DNA from: SVQP01 sp045652835
GTDB taxonomy: Bacteria > Bacillota > Clostridia > Oscillospirales > CAG-272
Assembly (NCBI GenBank): GCA_045652835.1
Contig: JAZOLE010000027.1
Coordinates: 1-26,263, forward strand
DNA length: 26,263 nucleotides
Direction: 5' to 3'
Below the pieces are notes generated by a model. It did not search any database. It was given only the letters and a program-made list of their open reading frames with translations, and was not told the origin of the DNA. The translations under genes and the position numbers were made by a program. Positions 15,306 through 22,762 of the stretch are shown here, piece after piece. Each line of letters begins with the position of its first letter. Within the stretch, counting starts at the first letter, position 1.

Positions 15306-15334
15306 TTGACCTTTATCGAATTTTGTCTTATAAT
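15306..15334 (+). promoter_or_regulatory. Promoter of the OB-domain lipoprotein
   Basis: -35 TTGACC (15306-15311), 17-bp spacer, perfect -10 TATAAT (15329-15334), followed by an AT-rich leader and the ribosome binding site AAAAGGAGA before the ATG at 15373. Confidence 0.88.
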
Positions 15335-15372
15335 ATACAATGTTGTAAAATTTTAAAAGGAGATAAAAACGC

Positions 15373-17628
15373 ATGAAGTTCACCAAGATTCTTGCCATCG
15401 CTCTGATCGCTTTGATGATGCTCTCTGCTTTTGCCGCTTGCGACAAGGGTAACAAGGACGAGCAGACCACCGGCGCAGACACTCAGGCACCCACCGAATC
15501 CACCGACTCCACCGCACAGGACACCACCACTCCCGAAACCACCGAGCCCGGTGAAGACACCACCGCCCCCGAAGAGGACACCACCGCTCCTAACGAGGAC
15601 ACCACTGCTCCCGACGAGGACACCACCGCCCCCGACGAGGACACCACCACTCCCGATGAAGAGACCACTCCCGAAGAGGACACTACTGCTCCCGAGGACG
15701 AGATCAAGATCATCACCATTGCAGAAGCTCTGGAGCTTTGCGGTGAGGAGGGTAACATTACCACCGAAAGATACTACATCCGCGCAACTGTTGAATCCAT
15801 TCTCAACGCTGCCTACGGTCAGATGATCATTACCGACGCGACCGGCTCTATTGAGGTTTACGGCACCTACAGCGCTGACGGCGAGATCAACTACAGCGAG
15901 ATGGAGGACAAGCCCTACCGCGGTGACGAGGTTCTGCTGTACTGCATTCTGCAGAACTACAACGGCACCAAGGAGGTTAAGAACGCTCGTCTGATCGAGT
16001 TCACCCACGTAGAGCTCGACATTGATCTGAACGCTTACACCGACATGTCTGTTGCTGACGCAAGAGAGGCTGCTAAGGACACCCTGATCAAGCTTGACGG
16101 CGTTGTTGCAAAAATCACCTTTGCAAACGGTTTCAAGCCCAACGGCTTCTTCCTGGTTGACGAAACCGGTTCCATCTACGTCTTTGACGGCAACCTCGCA
16201 CAGAGAGTAGCCGAGGGCGACAAGATCACCATTGCAGGTGAAAAGGATTACTGGATTCTGGACACCGAGCAGGCAAACGCTGAAAAGTTTGGCTACAAGG
16301 GCAGCTGCCAGATCGCAAACGCTTACCTTTTGGAGCAGGACAACAGCCAGAAGTACGACTTTGACAAGTCCTGGATCACCGACTCCTGCATCAAGGACAT
16401 TCTTGACACCCCCGTAACCGAAAACATTACCACCAACATCTACAAGGTAAACGCACTGATCCAGAGAGTAGACGGTGCAGGCTTTACCAACTACTACCTC
16501 TTTGACATTGACGGCGTGACCGGCAACTACACCTACACCCAGTGCAACGGCGGCGACTTTGAGTGGCTGGATCAGTACAACGGCAAGATCTGCACCGTTT
16601 ACGTTTCCCCCATCAACTGCAAGTCCACCCCCGGTGACTGCTTCTTCCGCCTGCTTCCCATCGCCGTTATCGACGAGGGCTACACCTTTGACGCTATCAA
16701 CGCTCCCGCATACGCGCTCAAGTATCACGCTATGGGTCAGTTCGGCACCGATTACTCCGCAGACCCCGCTCTGGAGCTGCTGACCGGCATTTCCTCCGAG
16801 CTGCTTGGCTTTAGCGGCGTAACCCTTTCCTACGCTTCCTCCAACGAAAGCGTTCTCAGCTTTGTCACCGTTGACGGCAAGGTGATCATGCACTGCACCG
16901 CCGAGGAGACCACCACCGTTACCGTAACCGTTACCGCAACGCTTGGCGAGGTAACTGCAACCGATACAATCGAGATTACCGTTTCCCCCGCTCCCACCTT
17001 TGAATACGTTGACGTGCAGACCGCAATCGGTGCTGCAAACGGTGAGATCGTAACCGTTAAGGGCATTGTTGGTCCTTCCCTGGTTAACCAGGACGGCTTC
17101 TACCTGATCGACGAGACCGGCGTGATCGCAATCCGCACCACCAAGGAGATCGTTGCTTCGGTCAGCATCGGCGATGAGATCATCATTTCCGCAACCAGAG
17201 ACGTTAAGACCAAGGGCGGCGACACCTACTTTGGTCAGTCCATTCTGACCGAGGTTACCGTGCTTGCTAACTACTACGGCAACCACGAGTACTCCACCGA
17301 GTCCTTTGTAACCGACAAGACGCTGGCTGATATCTACGCACTTGATCCCAAGGTTGACTACTCCACCACCGTATTCGTAGTCAAGGGCAAGGTAAGCTTC
17401 CCCGGCGGCTACTCCGCTCCCGCTATCGTTGACGGCGACACCACGCTCTCCCTGTACTGCTCGGGCGCAGGTCAGTACTCCTGGCTGCAGCAGTTTGCAG
17501 ATCAGGAGATCACTCTGGAGATCGCTGCATGCAACTGGAACGACAAGAAGTACTACCGTGGCTGCATCCTGGCTGTTCACACCGAGGACGGCAAGGTGAT
17601 CAACACCCTGAACTTCGACGTTGAATAA
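15373..17628 (+). CDS. Large surface lipoprotein: acidic Thr-rich repeat linker, five OB-like domains and an Ig-like domain
   Basis: 751 residues. Signal peptide with lipobox FAAC (Cys23). A Thr/Asp/Glu/Pro spacer (24-110) contains the heptad repeat EDTTAPx. The rest seems to be five related modules of 90-110 residues, each with the pattern V-x-G/A-V-x ... YLIDETGxIxV ... GDEIxIxA (for example 112-220, 225-340, 345-440, 545-645, 648-751), like OB folds of YhcR-type surface proteins. A bacterial Ig-like segment lies at about 445-540 (SYASSNESVLSF, TVTVTVTATLGEVTATD). No catalytic site is evident; binding of a polymer such as nucleic acid or glycan is inferred. It is monocistronic, with its own promoter and terminator. 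Codon choice is markedly cleaner than in neighbours (AAC, GAC, ACC, CTG dominate), suggesting high expression. Confidence 0.85.
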   Translation: MKFTKILAIALIALMMLSAFAACDKGNKDEQTTGADTQAPTESTDSTAQDTTTPETTEPGEDTTAPEEDTTAPNEDTTAPDEDTTAPDEDTTTPDEETTPEEDTTAPEDEIKIITIAEALELCGEEGNITTERYYIRATVESILNAAYGQMIITDATGSIEVYGTYSADGEINYSEMEDKPYRGDEVLLYCILQNYNGTKEVKNARLIEFTHVELDIDLNAYTDMSVADAREAAKDTLIKLDGVVAKITFANGFKPNGFFLVDETGSIYVFDGNLAQRVAEGDKITIAGEKDYWILDTEQANAEKFGYKGSCQIANAYLLEQDNSQKYDFDKSWITDSCIKDILDTPVTENITTNIYKVNALIQRVDGAGFTNYYLFDIDGVTGNYTYTQCNGGDFEWLDQYNGKICTVYVSPINCKSTPGDCFFRLLPIAVIDEGYTFDAINAPAYALKYHAMGQFGTDYSADPALELLTGISSELLGFSGVTLSYASSNESVLSFVTVDGKVIMHCTAEETTTVTVTVTATLGEVTATDTIEITVSPAPTFEYVDVQTAIGAANGEIVTVKGIVGPSLVNQDGFYLIDETGVIAIRTTKEIVASVSIGDEIIISATRDVKTKGGDTYFGQSILTEVTVLANYYGNHEYSTESFVTDKTLADIYALDPKVDYSTTVFVVKGKVSFPGGYSAPAIVDGDTTLSLYCSGAGQYSWLQQFADQEITLEIAACNWNDKKYYRGCILAVHTEDGKVINTLNFDVE
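15553..15696 (+). repeat. 21-bp coding minisatellite (EDTTAPx heptads)
   Basis: About seven tandem copies of a 21-bp unit encode EDTTAP plus one residue (E, N, D), with one TTTP variant and one shortened unit (EETTPE). Copies differ mostly at third positions. It forms an acidic, Thr-rich stalk, a plausible site of length variation between strains and of O-glycosylation. Confidence 0.85.
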
Positions 17629-17644
17629 TTTACTTGCATAAATG

Positions 17645-17676
17645 AAGGGGCATCCCTTGCGGGATGCGCCTTTTGT
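17645..17676 (+). terminator. Terminator of the OB-domain lipoprotein gene
   Basis: Stem GCATCCC/GGGATGC (17650-17656 with 17661-17667, loop TTGC), extended outward by AAGG/CCTT pairs across one mismatch, then TTTTG. Confidence 0.85.
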
Positions 17677-17710
17677 GTGCTCGTTTTCGCGTCAAAATCC
17701 CGTAACCCCC

Positions 17711-17739
17711 TTGCAATTTGGAAAATAGCGTGATATAAT
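17711..17739 (+). promoter_or_regulatory. Promoter of the aminotransferase/trpS operon
   Basis: -35 TTGCAA (17711-17716), 17-bp spacer, perfect -10 TATAAT (17734-17739). The leader is only about 33 nt, too short for a T-box. Confidence 0.82.
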
Positions 17740-17778
17740 AAAGGATAATAGATTTTCCAAGACAAGAAAGGCAACACC

Positions 17779-18990
17779 ATGCAGTACCGTTTTTCCGATT
17801 CCATATCGGGTATGAAGCCCAGCGCGATCCGTGAGATCCTCAAAGCTCCCGCGGACAGCGAGACCATCTCGTTCGCAGCAGGCAACCCCTCGCCCGAATC
17901 CTTCCCCGTTGAAGAGCTGGCAAAGCTTTCGGCAGATATCTTTGCGCACAGCTCAACTACCGCTTTGCAATACGGCGCAACCGACGGCTATCCCCCTTTG
18001 CGCGCAGCCATTGCCAAGTGGCAAAAGGAGCGATGGCAGATCGGAAAGACAGCCGACGAGGGCTATGATTTCAATGATACCACGCTGATCGTCAGCGGTG
18101 GCACACAGGGCATTGAGCTTTGCTGCCGCGTGCTGTGCAATCCCGGTGAGGCGGTCATTTGCGAGGATCCCTCGTTTATCGGTGCTCTCAACGCCTTCCG
18201 CGCAGCAGGCATGCGCACGCTGGGCGTTCCCATGAACGATGCCGGCATTGACGTGGATGCGCTGGAGCAGACCATCAAGGCAAATCCCGATGCGCATCTG
18301 CTGTACGTCATCCCCACCTTCCAGAACCCCATGGGTCTTTCCTGGACACTCGAAACGCGCAAGGCAGTGTACGCACTGGCTAAGAAATACGGCTTGATCA
18401 TTCTTGAAGACAACCCCTACGGTGAGACCAGATTTGCGGGCGAGGAGCTTCCCACGCTCAAGAGCATGGACGAGGACGGCATTGTGGTATATTGCTCCAC
18501 GCTCTCCAAGGTACTCTCTGCAGGCATGCGCGTCGGCTTTGTGATAGCGCCCGAGCAGATCGCTTCCAAGATGGTCATTGTCAAGCAGACCGAGGACGTG
18601 CACACCAACCTGTTCTTCCAGATGCTTTGCCACAAATACATTACCGAATGCGACCTGTACGCACACATTGCAAAGATCAAGGACATCTACCGCCGCAAGT
18701 GCACGCTCATGCTTGAATGCTTGGCGCGCGAATTGCCCGACGCCATTTCCTACACCAAGCCCGAGGGCGGACTTTTCATTTGGTGCACGCTGCCCGACGG
18801 CGTGGACGGCATGGAATTTGTGCGCGCCTGCAAGGCAAAAAAGCTGTTGGTCGTGCCCGGTGCAACCTTCAACTGCGATCAGGATGCCCCCTCGCAGGGC
18901 TTCCGCCTCAATTTCTCCACCCCCTCGGATGCACAGATCATCGAGGGCTGCACTCGCCTTGGCGCGGTGGCAAAAGAGTTTCTTAAATAA
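17779..18990 (+). CDS. PLP-dependent class I/II aminotransferase
   Basis: 403 residues; ribosome binding site AAGAAAGG. The fold-type I features are clear: FAAGNPSPESFP near the start, LQYGATDGYPPLR, VSGGTQGIELCCR, PTFQNPMGLSW, ILEDNPYGETRF (Asp for the PLP ring nitrogen) and STLSKVLSAGMRVGF with the PLP lysine at Lys244. The set resembles 2-aminoadipate/aromatic (LysN/ARO8-like) aminotransferases, without the HTH domain of MocR regulators. It should be cytosolic and transfer an amino group between an amino acid and 2-oxoglutarate. It is co-transcribed with trpS 15 bp downstream, hinting at aromatic substrates, though that is only context. Confidence 0.9.
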   Translation: MQYRFSDSISGMKPSAIREILKAPADSETISFAAGNPSPESFPVEELAKLSADIFAHSSTTALQYGATDGYPPLRAAIAKWQKERWQIGKTADEGYDFNDTTLIVSGGTQGIELCCRVLCNPGEAVICEDPSFIGALNAFRAAGMRTLGVPMNDAGIDVDALEQTIKANPDAHLLYVIPTFQNPMGLSWTLETRKAVYALAKKYGLIILEDNPYGETRFAGEELPTLKSMDEDGIVVYCSTLSKVLSAGMRVGFVIAPEQIASKMVIVKQTEDVHTNLFFQMLCHKYITECDLYAHIAKIKDIYRRKCTLMLECLARELPDAISYTKPEGGLFIWCTLPDGVDGMEFVRACKAKKLLVVPGATFNCDQDAPSQGFRLNFSTPSDAQIIEGCTRLGAVAKEFLK

Positions 18991-19005
18991 GAAAGGATAT
19001 ATATC

Positions 19006-20007
19006 ATGTTTCAGAATCAAAAGGTTTCCTTCTCCGGCGTACAGCCCAGCGGTAACTTGACCATTGGCAATTACCTTGGCGCGCTGCGTAACTTCTCCAA
19101 CTATTCCGATGAATATAAGTGCCTTTACTGCGTGGTTGACCAGCACGCCATCACCGTGCGTCAGGTTCCCGCAGATCTGCGCCGCCGCACCTACGAGACG
19201 CTGGCGCTTTACATGGCTTGCGGACTTGACCCCGAAAAGAACACCTTGTACGTGCAGTCGCACGTGCATGAGCACACCGAGCTTGCTTGGCTGCTTAACT
19301 GCTTTACTATGTACGGTGAGCTTTCTCGCATGACCCAGTTCAAGGACAAGAGCTCTAAGCATGCTGACAACATCAACGCAGGTCTGTTCACCTACCCCGT
19401 GCTCATGGCAGCAGACATTCTGCTTTACCAGACCGACGTTGTGCCCGTAGGCATTGACCAGAAGCAGCACGTGGAGCTGTGCCGCGACATCGCGACCCGC
19501 TTCAACTCTGTATTCCCCGACACCTTTACCATTCCCGAGCCTGTCATTTCCAAGTCGGGCATGAAGATCATGTCCTTGGCTGAGCCGACCAAGAAGATGA
19601 GTAAGTCGGACGAGAACCCCAATGCGGTGGTTTACATTCTGGACGACAAGGACACCATCATCCGCAAGTTCAAAAGAGCAGTCACCGACTCGGATACCGA
19701 GGTCAGATGTGCACCCGGTAAGGACGGCATTAACAACCTGATGTCCATCTACTCCTGCTTTACCGGCAAGACCATGGAAGAGATCGAGGCTGAGTTTGCG
19801 GGCAAGGGCTACGGCGACTTCAAGCTGGCTGTTGGTGAGGTTTGCGCTGACGCGCTCGCACCCGTGCAGCAGAGATTTGCACAGCTCATGGCAGACAAGG
19901 GCGCACTTGAGGCGCAGATGAAGAAGGGCGCAGAGGAGGCATCCTACATCGCGCGCCGCACCGTTTCCAAGGTGGAAAAGAAGCTGGGATTCGTACAGCT
20001 GAGATAA
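19006..20007 (+). CDS. trpS: Tryptophan--tRNA ligase
   Basis: 333 residues, the usual bacterial TrpRS size; ribosome binding site GAAAGGA. Class I signatures: GVQPSGNLTIGNYLGA (HIGH-equivalent TIGN) and KKMSKS in TKKMSKSDENPNA. Other TrpRS landmarks are VDQHAIT, MAADILLY, VPVGIDQKQHVEL and the C-terminal RRTVSKVEKKLGF. It charges tRNA-Trp in the cytosol. There is no T-box or leader peptide before it, as it follows the aminotransferase by 15 bp, so its level depends on the upstream promoter. Codons are optimised, as expected for a housekeeping gene. Confidence 0.97.
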   Translation: MFQNQKVSFSGVQPSGNLTIGNYLGALRNFSNYSDEYKCLYCVVDQHAITVRQVPADLRRRTYETLALYMACGLDPEKNTLYVQSHVHEHTELAWLLNCFTMYGELSRMTQFKDKSSKHADNINAGLFTYPVLMAADILLYQTDVVPVGIDQKQHVELCRDIATRFNSVFPDTFTIPEPVISKSGMKIMSLAEPTKKMSKSDENPNAVVYILDDKDTIIRKFKRAVTDSDTEVRCAPGKDGINNLMSIYSCFTGKTMEEIEAEFAGKGYGDFKLAVGEVCADALAPVQQRFAQLMADKGALEAQMKKGAEEASYIARRTVSKVEKKLGFVQLR

Positions 20008-20016
20008 GCGTTTGCA

Positions 20017-20048
20017 GGGGAGTTTTTGCCAAAAAACTCCCCTTTTTT
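20017..20048 (+). terminator. Terminator of trpS operon
   Basis: An 11-bp stem GGGGAGTTTTT/AAAAACTCCCC (20017-20027 with 20032-20042, loop GCCA) followed by six T. Confidence 0.95.
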
Positions 20049-20052
20049 GCAC

Positions 20053-20100
20053 TTGCAACCCGCGGTTGACAAATTGCAAGGTCAAAATGGTAGATTGCAA
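20053..20100. promoter_or_regulatory. Three TTGCAA palindromes phased at exactly 21 bp
   Basis: TTGCAA occurs at 20053-20058, 20074-20079 and 20095-20100, each 21 bp (two helical turns) from the next, ending just before the -10 of the HTH-membrane gene. Additional inverted half-sites overlap them: CAACC/GGTTG (20056-20068) and TTGAC/GTCAA (20066-20085). This looks like a cooperative operator array, possibly for the adjacent HTH regulator itself. Binding is inferred. Confidence 0.55.
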
Positions 20101-20113
20101 CGGGTAAATATGC

Positions 20114-20119
20114 TATAAT
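20114..20119 (+). promoter_or_regulatory. -10 element for the HTH-membrane regulator gene
   Basis: Perfect TATAAT 30 bp before the start codon with no good -35 at 17 bp (TAGATT). Such a promoter commonly needs an activator, which fits the phased boxes upstream. A TTGACA at 20066-20071 is too far upstream for this -10. Confidence 0.6.
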
Positions 20120-20148
20120 CAAGGCACAAACCACACGGGAGGTACAAT

Positions 20149-21171
20149 ATGATTTTAGCCGACAAGATCATCACTTTAAGAAAAAAGAACGGCTGGTCGC
20201 AAGAGGAGCTTGCCGAAAAGGTGGGCGTTTCGCGCCAAGCCATTTCCAAATGGGAAGGCGCGCAATCTGTGCCCGACCTTGACAAGATTTTGCGCCTTAG
20301 CGAGATTTTCGGCGTGACTACCGATTTTTTGCTCAAGGACGAAATAGAAACCGAAGAATACACCAACTCGACTACAGAGGATAGCCCCTTGCGCAGCGTC
20401 AGCATGGAAGAGGCAAACGCATACCTTGCATATAAGCGCAGCGCGGCTGTAAAGATCGCCGGTGGTGTGCTTCTCTGCATCCTCTCCCCCATCTGCCTGA
20501 TCTTTCTCGGCGTCCTTGCCGACGCGGGCAAGATGACCGAGGTGATCGCCTCTGCCATTGGCGTGTGCGTGCTGCTTGGTTTGATTGCCGTGGCAGTTGG
20601 CACGTTTATCGCCACGGGACTTGCGGGAAGACCGTGGGATTTCATCGATCAGAAAAAGGGCTTTGAGCTTTCCTACGGAGTGGACGGTATGGTGCGCGAA
20701 AAGCGCGCGGCCTTTACTCCCAAGTACACCGCTCTGATCGTAACCGGCGTGGTGCTTTGCATTCTGTGTCCCCTGCCCTTGATCTTGACAAGTGCGCAAA
20801 ACAACGACCTGCTTTCCGACCTCATGAAGGGCGTGCTGCTGGACATTTGCGGCGCGGGCGTGTTCTGCTTTGTGGCAGGCGCGATCAGAAACGACGCGTA
20901 CGAAAATCTGCTCAAGGGCGACCGCAGACTGCGCGCCAAGCGAGAGCAGGCAAAGAAAAAGACCCTTACGGCATGGGGCATGTTTTCCGAGGTCTATTGG
21001 CTGATCGTGACCGCTACGTATTTTCTCTGGAGCTTTCTCTCGGGCGATTGGCACATCTCCTGGCTGACTTGGGTGATTGGCTCTGCCGCGTTCACCATGA
21101 TCAAGCTGATCGTGAAGCTGGTCTACAAAACCAAGCTGAATAAGGAATTTTACGGCGACGAGGAAGAATAA
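20149..21171 (+). CDS. XRE-family HTH regulator fused to six transmembrane helices
   Basis: 340 residues; ribosome binding site GGGAGG. Residues 4-63 are a Cro/C1-type HTH (WSQEELAEKVGVSRQAISKWE, in which the recognition helix is VSRQAISKWE). A short acidic linker leads to hydrophobic helices at about 102-124, 131-156, 195-215, 225-246, 279-298 and 302-325, with a basic loop KGDRRLRAKREQAKKK between TM4 and TM5. This is a membrane-bound transcription regulator that may sense envelope state or a ligand. It is transcribed alone from a promoter with phased TTGCAA boxes, so autoregulation is plausible. The target genes are unknown. Confidence 0.87.
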   Translation: MILADKIITLRKKNGWSQEELAEKVGVSRQAISKWEGAQSVPDLDKILRLSEIFGVTTDFLLKDEIETEEYTNSTTEDSPLRSVSMEEANAYLAYKRSAAVKIAGGVLLCILSPICLIFLGVLADAGKMTEVIASAIGVCVLLGLIAVAVGTFIATGLAGRPWDFIDQKKGFELSYGVDGMVREKRAAFTPKYTALIVTGVVLCILCPLPLILTSAQNNDLLSDLMKGVLLDICGAGVFCFVAGAIRNDAYENLLKGDRRLRAKREQAKKKTLTAWGMFSEVYWLIVTATYFLWSFLSGDWHISWLTWVIGSAAFTMIKLIVKLVYKTKLNKEFYGDEEE

Positions 21172-21244
21172 GCCGCCGCATCGGCGCGAGCCGCATAAAT
21201 AAAAACGGCACCCTTCATCCGTGCAACTTTAGCGGCGAAAATAC

Positions 21245-21281
21245 AAACACCACCAAGGAAATTTCTTTGGTGGTGTTTTTG
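21245..21281. terminator. Terminator of the HTH-membrane gene
   Basis: A perfect 12-bp stem (21245-21256 with 21267-21278, AAACACCACCAA and its complement), extended inward by about four pairs, followed by TT. The A/T arms give U-runs on both strands. Confidence 0.85.
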
Positions 21282-21297
21282 GCGGTGGGCACTTACG

Positions 21298-21435
21298 AAA
21301 GGCTCCCTCCGGGAGGGAGCTGTCAGCGAAGCTGACTGAGGGAGAGTGCGTTGCAATATAGTTTATCCAAATCCGATGTCACGCGGGCTCCTTCCACCAC
21401 TTCGTGGTCCCCCTCCCTCCCGGAGGGAGGCTTTT
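21298..21435. repeat. MITE-like palindromic element, about 138 bp
   Basis: The ends are near-perfect inverted repeats: 21298-21319 (AAAGGCTCCCTCCGGGAGGG...) against 21413-21435 on the other strand, and each end is itself a hairpin (CTCCCTCCGGGAGGGAG). Inside are two more hairpins: GTCAGC-GAA-GCTGAC (21322-21336) and ACCAC-TTC-GTGGT (21396-21408). No ORF is carried. The sequence resembles a dispersed repeat I recall from gut clostridial genomes. It may be mobilised in trans or act as an mRNA-end structure. Confidence 0.65.
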
Positions 21436-21439
21436 GTGC

Positions 21440-21660
21440 GCTGTTCCTTAACAGATAGTGGGTTCGGGCATCTGCCCGATTATGTCACAGCGTGAGCGCA
21501 GGGACGGTGCGAGGTGGGCACCGCCAAATGGCGGTGGACATCCACGCGCTATGCTTGCCCCAGACGCAAGCGTCGGGAAAGCAGAAAATCTATTTATATA
21601 TAGAGGTGAAACGATATTCTCGTTCCGCATATCCTCTTTCCAACCAAACAGTGATTTTGG
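21440..21660. other. Structured non-coding stretch before the AT-rich regulator
   Basis: No convincing gene. Several adjacent hairpins are visible: TCGGGCA-TC-TGCCCGA (about 21465-21480), CACCGCC-AAAT-GGCGGTG (21519-21536), GTGGA-CA-TCCAC (about 21534-21545) and GCTTG/CAAGC (about 21553-21572), followed by an AT-rich tail. They could fold as one RNA or be the remnant of another repeat element. Two short overlapping plus-strand frames here lack ribosome binding sites. Confidence 0.4.
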
Positions 21661-21695
21661 TTAACAATTTATTTGCAAAGTCGCTGACGAGTTGC

Positions 21696-21724
21696 TTTAC
21701 CTTTTGTCACAAATATGCTATAAT
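21696..21724 (+). promoter_or_regulatory. Probable promoter of the AT-rich HTH regulator
   Basis: Perfect -10 TATAAT (21719-21724) with a weak -35 TTTACC (21696-21701) at 17-bp spacing. It is about 30 bp upstream of the start at 21755. Confidence 0.6.
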
Positions 21725-21754
21725 ATAATCATCCAAGAAAAGGAGGAAGATTGT

Positions 21755-22621
21755 ATGTCAATGGGAAAGAATATTGCTTATTTCAGAAAGAGCAAAGGAT
21801 ATACACAAGAAGAGTTAGGGCAGAAGATCGGAGTGACCAATCAAGCAGTATCAAAATGGGAGTTAGAAACCTCTATGCCTGACATTATGCTTCTTCCTCG
21901 AATTGCAAATGCACTTGATGTCACTTTGGATGATTTATTTGCAGAACGGATAGTTCAAACCTCAACGCCACAATCCCATGTTTTCAACGAAAACGCTGTT
22001 CACAACTTTCCGAAAGCAGCACAAGCCATGATCATTGATTCCTTGTGTCATCAAACAAATTTAGTGAATTGCAATTCTTGGGACTTTTTGAAAGCAGAAC
22101 AGAATCCATATACGAAAAAGTACGATCAAATACGGCAGTTTTACACGATGTGTTGTTTATCTGACACCGCAGGTGCTGCATTCGTGTCTAATACTCTCAC
22201 AATGATCGACTCCGGTATTGAGCCAACTGATATCGGTTCAATATTTGAAAAGCCGGAAGTAGCCTCTGGCATTAAGAAACTGTCGGATTTAAATGTGAGA
22301 CAGGTGCTTTCTCATATTTGTAATGAATATTTTCAGAGCACAGCACCGTTTGACTATAAGGATTCCGAATATTTTACGATAGATATCAAACCAAATGAGC
22401 TTTCTCGTTCCATCGGAATCTCTACAGATGATATACTGGATGCTTTGGAAAAATTGATATCCCTGCACATCGTAGAATTAGAAACAAATAATGGTACGCG
22501 CTATCTGCTTCACAAAATCAAAGCAATCGAGGCGGCAGTAACTTTCCGATTGATTGAAAGACTCATTCATAATGAAGCCGGCTTTGGTTGTGGCGAGTTT
22601 TTTGCACTGACACAGTATTAA
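21755..22621 (+). CDS. XRE-family HTH regulator with C-terminal winged-helix-like region, AT-rich
   Basis: Predicted 288 residues from the ATG at 21755, preceded by AAAGGAGGAAG; the longer frame starts within the promoter. Residues 3-65 are a Cro/C1 HTH (YTQEELGQKIGVTNQAVSKWE). The remainder is soluble. A segment near residues 215-270 (LSRSIGISTDDILDALEKLI, then LEQ-like strands with NNGTRYLL) looks like a second winged helix, so it may bind DNA at two sites or dimerise. GC content is about 40 percent by eye, well below its neighbours, and codons are more A/T-ending. Together with the adjacent MITE, this suggests horizontal acquisition. It is monocistronic; targets unknown. Confidence 0.82.
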   Translation: MSMGKNIAYFRKSKGYTQEELGQKIGVTNQAVSKWELETSMPDIMLLPRIANALDVTLDDLFAERIVQTSTPQSHVFNENAVHNFPKAAQAMIIDSLCHQTNLVNCNSWDFLKAEQNPYTKKYDQIRQFYTMCCLSDTAGAAFVSNTLTMIDSGIEPTDIGSIFEKPEVASGIKKLSDLNVRQVLSHICNEYFQSTAPFDYKDSEYFTIDIKPNELSRSIGISTDDILDALEKLISLHIVELETNNGTRYLLHKIKAIEAAVTFRLIERLIHNEAGFGCGEFFALTQY

Positions 22622-22640
22622 ATGTTTTTCTATAATCCTC

Positions 22641-22668
22641 GCCCCGCCTCGCGCGGGGCTCTTCTTTG
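22641..22668 (+). terminator. Terminator of the AT-rich regulator
   Basis: Stem GCCCCGC/GCGGGGC (22641-22647 with 22653-22659, loop CTCGC) followed by a pyrimidine-rich TCTTCTTT. Moderate U-tract. Confidence 0.7.
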
Positions 22669-22680
22669 CTTTCTGCATAT

Positions 22681-22711
22681 GAAAAAGCCACCACTTGAAA
22701 AAGTGATGGCT
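22681..22711 (-). terminator. Terminator of the CotH/ADP-ribosylglycohydrolase operon
   Basis: On the minus strand, AGCCATCACTT-TTTC-AAGTGGTGGCT forms an 11-bp stem with one mismatch (22686-22711), then TTTTTC. It lies about 50 bp beyond the stop of the minus-strand gene. Confidence 0.85.
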
Positions 22712-22762
22712 AAATTCAATTTTACCGCTAATTTTGCAGAGCCTCGGGGTGCCGTTTTTTTG

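Noticed and set aside
15553..15696. Regular 21-bp repeats as a possible CRISPR array
   Set aside because: There are no unique spacers; units are contiguous, in frame and encode EDTTAPx heptads of a lipoprotein stalk.
15328..17580. 750-codon minus-strand open frame opposite the OB-domain lipoprotein
   Set aside because: It exactly shadows a gene with lipobox, promoter, ribosome binding site and terminator. Its low-complexity Gly/Val/Asn protein is an artefact of codon bias that avoids TTA, CTA and TCA.
17629..17778. Possible T-box or riboswitch before the aminotransferase/trpS operon
   Set aside because: The gap is filled by a terminator and a promoter, leaving about 33 nt of leader; no T-box sequence is seen.
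17953..20100. 715-codon minus-strand open frame across the aminotransferase and trpS
   Set aside because: It runs antisense through two clear housekeeping-type genes and has a His/Leu/Val-rich protein with no family motif and no promoter or ribosome binding site.
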